Source: Acetofilamentum sp.
Lineage (GTDB): Bacteria > Bacteroidota > Bacteroidia > Bacteroidales > JAADGE01
Direction: 5' to 3'
Assembly: GCA_020720705.1 (NCBI GenBank)
Contig: DYOJ01000015.1
Location: forward strand, 1-17,480
Length of the DNA stretch: 17,480 bases
Each line of letters begins with the position of its first letter. Position 1 is the first letter of the stretch. Shown here piece by piece: positions 6,374 to 14,064 of the stretch. The notes under the pieces were generated by a model. The model was not told the DNA's origin. It saw only the letters and a list, made by a program, of their open reading frames with translations, and did no database searches. Position numbers and translations under genes: made by a program.

Positions 6374-8434
6374 TTACTGTTTCGGAGTCATAAAAATATC
6401 TTTCGGAATATTATAGTTGTAGTCTATACGCAATAATTCGTATTCGGCGTGGTAGTTGGATGCTTTGATTGATTTTTTATAAGGAATATAACTGTTTTTT
6501 GTTCGCGGTACTTTTTTATAATCAGACATTGTTATTGTTTGTTGATAGGTTTCTGTATTATTTTCATCACAGGTGTAATAATCGGAGCGTATTTTGAGTG
6601 AAGTTTGTTTATCAAAATAATCGTAAACAACAATTTTATACGGGTATTTTATTCTGACTTTGTAAATTTCGCTTCCGTTTTCGGTTATCAACTCGGTGAA
6701 ATCTACGGTGATGTTTTTGTAATCGTATTCCAATTCGGGAAATCCATAACTTTTTGAAATAATGCTGTGGTAATCAGCCGATAATACTTCTGAAGTATCT
6801 TTGCCTTCCACATACCAAATCAGGTTACCGCTTCGGGCTTCTTTGCGCATCGGAATTTGTTTAGCAGAGTCGTTTACAAATGTGAGACTTGACAGGTAGT
6901 TCTGTTTTTTTCTGAAAATTTCTTGTTTCACGGTTGAATTTTTGTCTCCGAAATTGTAAGTCCCCTGCAGTAATAAGTATTGCCCTTTATCGGGTTTCAC
7001 CGGGTTTACGGTTTCTAAATATTTGATAATTATATTTTTAGAAGAAAAACCGAGCGGTATAATCTCCGCTTCTTTTTGCTCCCGCATGATAACAGTTTCG
7101 GTTGATTCGGCTACTGCATAAAATTCATTTTTAACTTGATTTTCTTTACCCAAAACAGCACAAACGTAGGGAGACGGACGTAAGATGTTTTGTGCAGCTT
7201 TCTGAACATCTCCGGCATCAACTTTTTGTAGATTTGCAAGATAGTTTGATAAAAAATCAGGTTTAATGATATTGTTTGCCGTATTGCATAACATATTCAG
7301 TAAAAATTGCGGATTTTTTAAATCGTCAATAAAATCTGATTTCAGCAAATTAAAGGTTACCGTAATCTCTGAGTTGCTTGCTTTTTCATTTTGTAATTTT
7401 ATAATTTCTTCACCGTAGAATCGCAGAACCTTATCTAAATCAACGGGTTTGAAGATTGCCGAGAATACAAAAACATCGTTTTTGACTTGTGAAAATACAT
7501 ATTCGGCAACGTTTTCTTCGGCAATGAGTCGTTTGTATAATCTGCCCGATTTGTGTGCGGAAAGTAGCTTCTGTAACATACTTGCAGCGGCTATTTCTGC
7601 TTCCGAAATCGTCTTTATCGGGTATATCAAGCCTAAATAGGTTGCATTTCCGATAATTGTGTCGGGTATTTCGTGGAAATAGATTTTGTTGTGTGTAATT
7701 GTCGGGTTAAGATTAATCTTGTCTGTTTCACGTGGTTTGTACGAATATGCGGCGAATTTTTGTGTGAGTTTGTTGAATATACTGTCCGGGTTGTCGGGGC
7801 TAATCACTGCAATCGTAAAATGAGAATTTAAATAATATTCAGTGTAATAGTTTTTTAAATCTGTTACTGTAAGTTTGGCAAGTTTGTTTTTTTCGGGCAT
7901 TTCGCCTTGAGGATGTTCCGTCCCGAAGAGTGACATCGCAGCGATGTCCGTAATGTAAACATTCGGCGAGAGCATCGGCGGGAACAGGTATTCCAGAGCC
8001 GATTGTTTTACGCGATTAAAGTTATCCGAATCTAAATTGGGTGTAAAAAATATTTCAGACAGAAGTTGTAAACTTGTATCAATATTATTTTTGGATTGAC
8101 TGATATACAAGCTCTTAGGCGAGGCTCTGAGCGTGAGTTTGTTCACAAGTTTGGTGTTTTCGAGGCGTTCGTACTTTGTTGCACTTGAGCCTGTTTCAAA
8201 AATATCCGAAAGAATGTATTCGATGCCTTTCTTGTGTTTTTTTTGATGCGGATTTATGTCGAAACATAACATAACATAGTGTGCCGAATCGGTTACGTTT
8301 TGAGCAATGTTCAATTTAATGCCGTTGGGCAGGGTGTAAAGTTTTGCATGCTCAATGGATTCCGTTATGCGATTTATTTGCGCAGACAGTCCGAGTGAAA
8401 GAGCTAACAATATGATTATCAATGTTGTTTTCAA
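6374..8434 (-). CDS. Secreted M16-like (insulinase-fold) protein without the zinc motif, with extra C-terminal domain
   Basis: The 686-residue product starts with a Sec signal peptide (MKTTLIIILLALSLGLSAQ, likely cut after A18). Residues about 30-460 resemble two M16 peptidase halves, with LPNGIKL at the start and a typical YYLNSHFTIAVISPD stretch. Where active members carry HxxEH, this protein has GIEYILSDIFETGS at 70-83: neither histidine nor the glutamate of HxxEH is present. It therefore matches the non-catalytic partner subunits of M16 heterodimers. Residues about 480-686 are a beta-rich domain (GTYNFGDK, KIVVYDYFDKQTSLKIRSDYY) resembling the lipoprotein-carrier-like tails seen on Bacteroidota M16 proteins. 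An active partner gene is not present on either side. The start is 3 bases after the MORN gene stop, so the two are probably one transcript and both products are exported. Confidence 0.8.
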   Translation of the reverse strand: MKTTLIIILLALSLGLSAQINRITESIEHAKLYTLPNGIKLNIAQNVTDSAHYVMLCFDINPHQKKHKKGIEYILSDIFETGSSATKYERLENTKLVNKLTLRASPKSLYISQSKNNIDTSLQLLSEIFFTPNLDSDNFNRVKQSALEYLFPPMLSPNVYITDIAAMSLFGTEHPQGEMPEKNKLAKLTVTDLKNYYTEYYLNSHFTIAVISPDNPDSIFNKLTQKFAAYSYKPRETDKINLNPTITHNKIYFHEIPDTIIGNATYLGLIYPIKTISEAEIAAASMLQKLLSAHKSGRLYKRLIAEENVAEYVFSQVKNDVFVFSAIFKPVDLDKVLRFYGEEIIKLQNEKASNSEITVTFNLLKSDFIDDLKNPQFLLNMLCNTANNIIKPDFLSNYLANLQKVDAGDVQKAAQNILRPSPYVCAVLGKENQVKNEFYAVAESTETVIMREQKEAEIIPLGFSSKNIIIKYLETVNPVKPDKGQYLLLQGTYNFGDKNSTVKQEIFRKKQNYLSSLTFVNDSAKQIPMRKEARSGNLIWYVEGKDTSEVLSADYHSIISKSYGFPELEYDYKNITVDFTELITENGSEIYKVRIKYPYKIVVYDYFDKQTSLKIRSDYYTCDENNTETYQQTITMSDYKKVPRTKNSYIPYKKSIKASNYHAEYELLRIDYNYNIPKDIFMTPKQ

Positions 8435-8437
8435 GGC

Positions 8438-10198
8438 TTAAAAATTATTTGGGAGATTATTTTTTTGCTCGTAAATTACTTTTTGCAAGATATTGTTTTT
8501 ATATTCGGCTTCATAAGTTTTTGTTCCGTTGCGGTCGTATCTGATGCGTTTACCGTTAAGAATACCGTATTTATATTCGGAATATTCGCTCACTGTGCCG
8601 TTGGGGTAATATTTTTTTGAGATACCGTTTCGTTTGCCTTTATCGTACATTTCTTCTTGTTCCATTGCTCCGTTTCGGGCATACACAATCCATTTTCCTG
8701 TTTTTTCGCCTTCGGCATAAAATCCTGAAATATTGACATTTCCGTCTTGGTGGTATGTTTGATAATGTCCGTGTAAAAGCCCGTTTTTGTATCCGGATGT
8801 CAATTCCGGGCGTCCGTCTTCGTTCCAAAAAGAAGAAACGCCGTTCCTGACATTTTCCGAATAGGTATGCTGATATTTTTTCTTGCCGTTTGGATGCCAT
8901 GCTTCCCATGTGCCGTCTAACTTACCCTCTTTGAAAGCGCCTTTGGATTCCGGCTTGCCGTTTTCGTGATACGATGTCCATAAACCGTGTTCTTTGTCGT
9001 CAATAAATTCGCCTTCGTAATAAATTCGGCCGTTTTCATAGTAGGTTATCCATGTTCCTTGCCGTTTGCCCATTACGAAATCGCCTTTTTTCCAAACAGC
9101 TTTGTTGGGATACCAATAGGTCCAAGTTCCGTGCATTTTGCCTTTTTCATACAATCCTTGATTTCCCTCGTGAGTTTCGACAATGCCGGCAATCGTATCT
9201 GTACGCCAGTAGGTCCAGAGACCTTGCATAGTGTCATTTCGGAATGTCCCGAAAATATCCGGATTCCCGTTTTGTTTGAACCATTTTGCTTCGTAGTCTT
9301 TCAATCCGTTTTTGTAGTTCATGGAGGTGCTTAATGTGCCGTCTTCAAAAAACAATTCGTGCAATCCTTCCGGCTTTCCGTTGATATATTTTCCGCGTTT
9401 TCTTATGGAAGCATTTTCGTACCAAAACTCCCATAAACCTGTTTTTTCGCCGCTTGCAACTTTTCCTCGCATTTCCGGTTTTCCGTTTTTGAAATATCGT
9501 TCGTTCAATCCGTTTTCAAAATTGATTCTGCTTTCGAGTGAACCGTCTTCAAAAAAACTTTCCCACGTTCCGGATTTTTCGCCGTGTTTGTAGTTTCCTT
9601 TGGCATAGATTTTTCCGTTTTCATAATATTCCGTCCAAAATGAATCTCGCAACCCGTTTTTGTATCTGCCGGATTGCATGATTTTTCCGTTATCAAAATA
9701 GTCCTCGTAAACGCCGTTTCCGTTTTTTACCAAAGTGTCTTGTTTCGGATTTAGCGCAACTAATAAGAACGCGGTATCGTTTCGATGGTTTATTTTTGAT
9801 TTTATTTTTGAATTGAGATAGTATTCTGTCCAAATACTATCTTTTTTTCCGTTCCGATATATCCCGATTTGTTTTAACGAGCCGTCTCTGTACCATTCGG
9901 TATATGATTTTTGCTGCACTCCGTCAATGATGTATCCTTCGTTCATTTTTTGATTATTGTCGAAGTAATAGGTTGTGCGTCCGTAAGGTAAACCACTCCG
10001 AAATTCTGTTTCCTGAACGAGCTTTCCTTCTTTGTTCCAATATTTCCATAAGCCGCTTTCTTTACCGGAAATATAGTAACCTTCGCTTTGTTTTTTACCG
10101 TCTTCCCAAAACGTAGTCTGTGTAGTTTGTGCTGAAACTTGTATTACGATAACAAAAACAAGTATCAAATTAAGTATTTTCAACATTTTTACATTCAT
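8438..10198 (-). CDS. Secreted MORN-type (YwqK-like) repeat protein
   Basis: The 586-residue product has a signal peptide ending in VSA-Q at about residues 22-24 (an in-frame ATG at residue 5 would also serve as start). Nearly all the rest is about two dozen copies of a 22-24 residue repeat with the pattern G-x-W-x-x-Y-Y-x-N-G-K-x-x-x-x-G-x-Y-x-x-G-K, for example GTWITYYENGRIYYEGEF. This is the MORN_2 / YwqK type of repeat, which folds into an extended beta-hairpin sheet. One non-repeat insert lies at about 139-160 (DTAFLLVALNPKQ). Such proteins are common exports in Bacteroidota; the name 'toxin-antitoxin YwqK antitoxin' used in databases does not prove such a role. No catalytic residues are visible. 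It is divergent from the exosortase pair across a 126-base spacer. Confidence 0.88.
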   Translation of the reverse strand: MNVKMLKILNLILVFVIVIQVSAQTTQTTFWEDGKKQSEGYYISGKESGLWKYWNKEGKLVQETEFRSGLPYGRTTYYFDNNQKMNEGYIIDGVQQKSYTEWYRDGSLKQIGIYRNGKKDSIWTEYYLNSKIKSKINHRNDTAFLLVALNPKQDTLVKNGNGVYEDYFDNGKIMQSGRYKNGLRDSFWTEYYENGKIYAKGNYKHGEKSGTWESFFEDGSLESRINFENGLNERYFKNGKPEMRGKVASGEKTGLWEFWYENASIRKRGKYINGKPEGLHELFFEDGTLSTSMNYKNGLKDYEAKWFKQNGNPDIFGTFRNDTMQGLWTYWRTDTIAGIVETHEGNQGLYEKGKMHGTWTYWYPNKAVWKKGDFVMGKRQGTWITYYENGRIYYEGEFIDDKEHGLWTSYHENGKPESKGAFKEGKLDGTWEAWHPNGKKKYQHTYSENVRNGVSSFWNEDGRPELTSGYKNGLLHGHYQTYHQDGNVNISGFYAEGEKTGKWIVYARNGAMEQEEMYDKGKRNGISKKYYPNGTVSEYSEYKYGILNGKRIRYDRNGTKTYEAEYKNNILQKVIYEQKNNLPNNF

Positions 10199-10200
10199 AA

Positions 10201-10232
10201 TTGATGATTTACAATTTTTTGCATTATTTTTG
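10201..10232 (+). promoter_or_regulatory. Candidate upstream promoter for the sorting-signal/exosortase genes
   Basis: TTG at 10201-10203 and TATTTTTG at 10225-10232 (21-base spacing) fit the Bacteroidota pattern. It would give a leader of about 85 bases. It is a second candidate next to the one at 10276-10305; in such AT-rich DNA chance matches occur. Confidence 0.3.
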
Positions 10233-10265
10233 CGTTGTGATATTTATTGAAAATATTTCAAAAAC

Positions 10266-10273
10266 CAAAAATA
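10266..10273 (-). promoter_or_regulatory. Candidate -7 box for the MORN gene
   Basis: On the minus strand 10273-10266 reads TATTTTTG, about 68 bases before the MORN gene ATG. It lies immediately beside the TTG of the rightward promoter, so the divergent promoters may share the same short region. No clear -33 partner is seen. Confidence 0.3.
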
Positions 10274-10275
10274 TA

Positions 10276-10305
10276 TTGATTTTTTTAAAAAAAACCTTAT
10301 TTTTG
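10276..10305 (+). promoter_or_regulatory. Candidate promoter for the sorting-signal/exosortase genes
   Basis: TTG at 10276-10278 and TATTTTTG at 10298-10305 are 19 bases apart, the same spacing as at the tRNA promoter. Transcription would start about 13 bases before the ATG at 10325, so the leader would be very short. Confidence 0.5.
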
Positions 10306-10324
10306 TATTTTTAAAACATATAGA

Positions 10325-10522
10325 ATGAAAAAAATATTCGCAACGCTTCTCGTACTTGCCGGCTTAAGTCTCAGTCCCTATTTTATGAAGTCAGCAATAG
10401 CTCAGCCGCCTCCGCCGGATCCTAAACCCATTCCGATTGACGGGGGGCTTAGTTTGTTGGTTGCTGCGGGTGTGGCATACGGTGCGCGTAAGGTGTATAA
10501 ATCCTTCAAAGAGAAGGAGTAA
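10325..10522 (+). CDS. Small PID-CTERM-like protein, probable exosortase substrate
   Basis: The 65-residue protein has three parts. Residues 1-26 are a Sec signal peptide (MKKIFATLL..., ending SAIA before Q27). Residues 27-36 are a proline-rich stretch (QPPPPDPKPI). Residues 37-65 are a C-terminal sorting tail: PIDGG (37-41), a small-residue hydrophobic helix (GLSLLVAAGVAYGA) and a basic end (RKVYKSFKEKE). This three-part tail, a short motif, a membrane helix and a basic cluster, is the defining build of exosortase substrates, and I recall the PIDGG version being called PID-CTERM in Bacteroidota. The adjacent exosortase-like gene, 27 bases downstream on the same strand, strongly supports this reading. 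If cleavage occurs near the PID motif, almost nothing but a proline-rich peptide of about 10-14 residues would remain. What that product does is unknown. Confidence 0.8.
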   Translation: MKKIFATLLVLAGLSLSPYFMKSAIAQPPPPDPKPIPIDGGLSLLVAAGVAYGARKVYKSFKEKE

Positions 10523-10549
10523 CATCAATATTTCGTCAGAATTTATTGA

Positions 10550-11125
10550 ATGTCCGTAAACAATTTGAAACTGTCTTTTAAAGAGCACAGGCGGTATTGG
10601 TATCGTTTGTTGCTAAACGCTGTTTTGTTGGTTTTGTTGTTTTACGGATTTTATTATGGTTTAAAAAATATTCAAGCCATAGATGATATTTATGTTGAGG
10701 CTTTGAACAAATTTGCAAAATTATTGTTGATAGGTTCAAAATTTTTGACCGAGTTTTTTGGTTTTGAGGTTACAACGTATGGTAAAACCATAAAGATTGT
10801 GGACGATTTTAAGGCTTCGGGAATTTATTTAGACCGTGGTTGTATGGGCAGAAATGTCATGATTGGTTTTGCCGGTTTAATTGCTGTCTTCCCGGGAGTA
10901 GTTCGGCATAAAATATGGTTCATTCCCATGGGCTTAGCACTGTTGACGGCTACGAATATGATACGCATTTCCGGTCTTGCAATTACAGCATATTGTTGCC
11001 CCGAATATAGCGACGTTAATCATTATTTTTGGTTTAAACTTGTTGCTTGGATAATTATTTTTTTACTCTGGATATGGTGGTTCAATCGGTTTGCGCTGAA
11101 GGAACTCAAAAAGAAACCTTCATAA
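10550..11125 (+). CDS. Exosortase/archaeosortase-family membrane protease/transpeptidase
   Basis: The 191-residue protein has hydrophobic segments at about 21-38, 103-117, 121-136 and 163-178 with a further one near 138-150, so it is a small multi-pass inner-membrane protein. The three residues known to be essential in this family are in order and with normal surroundings: C98 in RGCMGRNVM, R139 in ATNMIRIS and H158 in VNHYFWFK. Family members cut target proteins at a C-terminal sorting signal in the membrane and are thought to pass them to a surface anchor or release them. The likely target is the protein encoded just upstream; both genes form a two-gene unit. I cannot place it in a named Xrt subfamily. 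Its last 20 bases overlap the end of the opposing DUF2797 gene. The polysaccharide genes 6 kb away fit the known link of exosortases with exopolysaccharide. Confidence 0.85.
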   Translation: MSVNNLKLSFKEHRRYWYRLLLNAVLLVLLFYGFYYGLKNIQAIDDIYVEALNKFAKLLLIGSKFLTEFFGFEVTTYGKTIKIVDDFKASGIYLDRGCMGRNVMIGFAGLIAVFPGVVRHKIWFIPMGLALLTATNMIRISGLAITAYCCPEYSDVNHYFWFKLVAWIIIFLLWIWWFNRFALKELKKKPS

Positions 11126-11900
11126 AATATCCGGAATATTTTCTCACATTGATAACTTGGTCGGTATCGAACATCAGATATTGCCCTTTAATTCCGGTAA
11201 GTTTTGCTTCAATTATCGGATTTTTTTCCAAATCTATACTTTTTACTTTTTGAGGAAAGTATAAAACGGGATATTCTATTTCAATAATTGTGTCATCGCT
11301 CGTCAGGTATTGTTGCAAGGGTAGGGGGAGGAGTTGTGATGCTCGTTGTTTTTCAGTAATTAAATCAATTTCCGGTCTGTTGTTTTTCAACATTTGTTGC
11401 CAATTTGTTTTGTCGGAAAAATATTTTTTGAGTTCAACTTCAATCACGCCTGCGGTATATCTGTTTGGTGCAGATGCAAGTTTAATTGCTGCCCATGCGC
11501 CTTGGTCTATCCAGCGTGTCGGAATTTGAGAGGCTCTTGTAACGCCCACTTTCAGATTGCTTGATATGGCTAAATAAACAAAATGTTCTTTCAAACAATT
11601 GTCTTTCGCCCAATTCATATCACGTGCTATGCCGAGATGTGCATCACACAATTCCGGATTGAGAATGCACGGAGCTGTTTCCGGCGCAGACTTAAAACAG
11701 TTGTAACAATAGCCTTGCGAGAACGATTTTAATGTCGGGCGACCGCATTTTACACAATTGATGCTATTATTCCATTCCAATCGTATGTAACTTCCGATAA
11801 GGGAAGACATTGCAAGTTCCTGCGTCCCGATAGGTAAACGATATTCAACGGGATTGCCGAATATCGTTTTCATTTTCAAAATATTGCCGTGTAATTCCAT
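11106..11900 (-). CDS. DUF2797-family protein with a cysteine cluster
   Basis: The 264-residue product has a probable zinc site made of two CxxC pairs (C49-x-x-C52 and C65-x-x-C68), followed by C78 and C85 in the conserved stretch APCILNPELCDAHLG. The next block, HFVYLAISSNLKVGVTRASQIPTRWIDQGAWAA (106-138 region), is the hallmark of DUF2797. Its order of Tyr-Leu-Ala, Lys-Val-Gly-Val-Thr and Arg recalls the GIY-YIG / T5orf172 nuclease-like fold, but this is my inference. The function of the family is not established to my knowledge. It ends with TGA inside the exosortase gene (20-base tail-to-tail overlap), and I see no convincing promoter in the spacer before it. Confidence 0.82.
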   Translation of the reverse strand: MELHGNILKMKTIFGNPVEYRLPIGTQELAMSSLIGSYIRLEWNNSINCVKCGRPTLKSFSQGYCYNCFKSAPETAPCILNPELCDAHLGIARDMNWAKDNCLKEHFVYLAISSNLKVGVTRASQIPTRWIDQGAWAAIKLASAPNRYTAGVIEVELKKYFSDKTNWQQMLKNNRPEIDLITEKQRASQLLPLPLQQYLTSDDTIIEIEYPVLYFPQKVKSIDLEKNPIIEAKLTGIKGQYLMFDTDQVINVRKYSGYFMKVSF

Positions 11901-12006
11901 GATTTTTAATGTTTTAAGAAAACAAAATGACGGATAGAGTTAGTAATAAAATGTTTAAATTATTGATTTCATGTAGATTATAGCTGTTTTTTCAATAGAA
12001 TTTATT

Positions 12007-12036
12007 GTCATTCAATAGTCATTCAATAGTCATTCA
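12007..12036. repeat. 11-bp tandem repeat, 2.7 copies (GTCATTCAATA)
   Basis: GTCATTCAATA occurs exactly at 12007-12017 and 12018-12028, and its first eight bases again at 12029-12036. The neighbouring AATAG and TCAAT words look like worn-down further copies. Confidence 0.9.
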
Positions 12037-12121
12037 GTTGTTTTTAATAGTTTCAATTGAATTTCAACAGAGTTCTTAAATCATTTGGAACTAAATTTCG
12101 CTATATCGTATAGAATTTCAA

Positions 12122-12138
12122 CAAGTTATGAGTTTTCT
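12122..12138. repeat. Dispersed short repeat, copy 2
   Basis: CAAGTTATGAGTTTTCT matches the copy at 1837-1853 with one mismatch, and lies 23 bases past the asnB stop codon, a position like that of copy 1 relative to the dehydratase gene. Confidence 0.4.
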
Positions 12139-12161
12139 TACAAGCACGGGATAACCAAATC

Positions 12162-14021
12162 TCAAAACTCCAGATTAAACTTTTGAATATAATCCTCCAA
12201 AACAATAAATATCCAAATTCGTGCCCATGATACGGAGGGGTCTCCTCGTAAAAAAGCAGTCCATTTAGACAAAATTTCCGCCTCGTTAAAAAACGGACGT
12301 GCAGCCAAAGTTTTTATTTTTTTGTCTGCAAACTCAAACAAATCCTGTTTCAACCAAACAGTCCATGGCAACAAAAAACCCATTTTCGGACGGTTTACAA
12401 CTTCGTCGGGCAAAATGCCCAGCGATTCCACAAGTAATTGTTTTGGGGTATGCGGATATTTAAGCGTGTCCGGAATCTTAAACACATATTCCACAAGTTT
12501 ATGGTCTAAGAACGGCACACGCACTTCAAGGCTGCTTGCCATGCTCATTTGGTCGGTATCGCGCAATAAAACATTTTGCATGTATGTCTGCATTTCAACT
12601 CTGCTCACTGCACTCAAAATATGTGTCGTGTCAATCGTATTTTGGGCGGAAATTTCCGCAACTTTATTTGGTGTAATCGTATTTGAACTGAAAAATTTTC
12701 CCACCTGTTTTTCCGTAAATAATTGCCTTGAAATGGGATACACGGACGAAAAATCAATATTGTCTGATGCCAATATTTCTGCTATTTTTTGAGACCGAAC
12801 GTCTTTTTTCAGCATAGATATCAGATTTGCACCAAGTTTGCGCACAGGACGCGGTATTTTAGTTATTTTATTGTCTGTCAAAAGTTTATGGACTTGTTTA
12901 AAAACTTCGTAACCTGCAAAAACCTCATCGCCGCCTAAGCCGGACAGTGCAACGGTAACCCCGGCTTGTTTCGTGGCTTTTGAAACAATATAACTGTTCG
13001 GTCCGTCTCCGCTCGGATGATCCATATAGGCGAGGGCATCGGGCAGATTGTCTAAAAAATCTTTCGGAGTGAGTAAAATCTCGGTGTGATTTGTGCCGAA
13101 TTTTTCTGCAATCATCCGAGCGTATTTTCCTTCCGAAAATTCGGATTCGTCAAAATTAACCGAAAAGGTGTTTATTTTTTGTGCCGATAATTTTGACATC
13201 ACCGCCGTAATGATACTCGAATCAATGCCGCCGGATAAAAATGCGCCCAAAGGAACGTCTGCCATCATGCGTTTTTCGACAGCTTCGAAGACCAGATTGC
13301 TCACGTCTGATTTTATTTCAGAAATTGGTTTGTCAGATAAAAATCTCTCGACAGGAAAGTCCCAGTATTGGTGAAAAACATGTTTTAAATTAAATTGAAT
13401 TGTCATCGTACAGCCCGGCATCAACATTTGAACGTTTTTGATAATTGTCTTGGGAGCATGCACGGTTTGGTAACGCACATAATCGTGAACTGCATTATGG
13501 TTTATCAAGCGAGGCACAAGACCTGAGGCAAGCAAAGCCTTTATTTCTGATGAAAAAACAAAAATACCTTCAGACAAGTAGTAATATAACGGTTTGATTC
13601 CCGGCCTGTCGCGAGCTATAAAAATGGTATCCGAAGTTTTATCCGAAATTGCAAAAGCGAACATTCCCTCAAACATATTCACGCACTGTTCACCCCATTT
13701 TTGATATGCCGCAATGATGACTTCGCTGTCAGAGTCTGTTCTGAACTCAAATTCGGTGAGTTGTGCTTTCAATTTTTTAAAATTATAAATCTCGCCGTTA
13801 AATACCAGCGCATATCTGCCCGTAAGGTCGAACAATGGCTGTGCGGCATGCTCGGCAAGGTCAATGATAGACAATCGGCGATGTCCGAGAACACTGTTTT
13901 TGTAACAGTGCATACCTTCGGCATCCGGTCCGCGCCGGGCGAGGGCATTGTTCATGTTTTTTATACTTTCGACAAGATTTGAGTCTTGTTTTTGACTAAT
14001 AATTCCGTTTATTCCGCACAT
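12162..14021 (-). CDS. asnB: Asparagine synthase (glutamine-hydrolysing)
   Basis: The 619-residue protein has an N-terminal glutamine amidotransferase domain beginning MCGINGI, where C2 becomes the N-terminal nucleophile after Met removal, with RRGPDAEG (29-36), GHRRLSIIDL (46-55) and NGEIYN (75-80). The C-terminal synthetase domain has the ATP pyrophosphatase loop SGGIDSS (263-269) and further typical segments (LSGLGGDEVFAGY, VRVPFLDHKLVEY). It makes asparagine and AMP from aspartate, ATP and glutamine in the cytoplasm. Related AsnB-like enzymes also amidate sugars or peptides in exopolysaccharide clusters, including clusters with exosortases, so a role beyond free asparagine cannot be excluded. 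It lies between the DUF2797 gene and the restriction cluster with about 100-250 base spacers and is probably transcribed alone. Confidence 0.93.
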   Translation of the reverse strand: MCGINGIISQKQDSNLVESIKNMNNALARRGPDAEGMHCYKNSVLGHRRLSIIDLAEHAAQPLFDLTGRYALVFNGEIYNFKKLKAQLTEFEFRTDSDSEVIIAAYQKWGEQCVNMFEGMFAFAISDKTSDTIFIARDRPGIKPLYYYLSEGIFVFSSEIKALLASGLVPRLINHNAVHDYVRYQTVHAPKTIIKNVQMLMPGCTMTIQFNLKHVFHQYWDFPVERFLSDKPISEIKSDVSNLVFEAVEKRMMADVPLGAFLSGGIDSSIITAVMSKLSAQKINTFSVNFDESEFSEGKYARMIAEKFGTNHTEILLTPKDFLDNLPDALAYMDHPSGDGPNSYIVSKATKQAGVTVALSGLGGDEVFAGYEVFKQVHKLLTDNKITKIPRPVRKLGANLISMLKKDVRSQKIAEILASDNIDFSSVYPISRQLFTEKQVGKFFSSNTITPNKVAEISAQNTIDTTHILSAVSRVEMQTYMQNVLLRDTDQMSMASSLEVRVPFLDHKLVEYVFKIPDTLKYPHTPKQLLVESLGILPDEVVNRPKMGFLLPWTVWLKQDLFEFADKKIKTLAARPFFNEAEILSKWTAFLRGDPSVSWARIWIFIVLEDYIQKFNLEF

Positions 14022-14064
14022 TGTTTTAAATATTCACGTTACTTTTCCACTATGAAAAATTCCT

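Larger units (their letters stand above)
11901..12161. other. AT-rich spacer with short repeats, no gene seen
   Basis: These 261 bases hold no coding frame I can support. They contain an 11-bp tandem repeat (12007-12036), a duplicated 11-mer GAATTTCAACA at 12059-12069 and 12113-12123, and the second copy of the dispersed repeat (12122-12138). No clear terminator for asnB or promoter for the DUF2797 gene is visible. Confidence 0.6.

Noticed and set aside
8640..9696. Several frames of 60-115 codons on both strands inside the MORN gene
   Set aside because: The periodic repeat sequence keeps other frames open by chance; only the 586-residue frame shows a signal peptide and a regular repeat.
8438..10198. 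Toxin-antitoxin module, as suggested by the YwqK label of the repeat family
   Set aside because: The protein is exported, very long and paired with an M16-like protein; no small toxin gene is next to it.
12007..12123. Degenerate CRISPR or attachment site in the spacer after asnB
   Set aside because: Repeats are only 11 bp, contiguous or irregularly spaced, and no integrase, transposase or cas gene is nearby.
12162..14021. Functional link between asnB and tRNA-Asn
   Set aside because: They are more than 10 kb apart with their own transcription; shared asparagine metabolism is not evidence of linkage.
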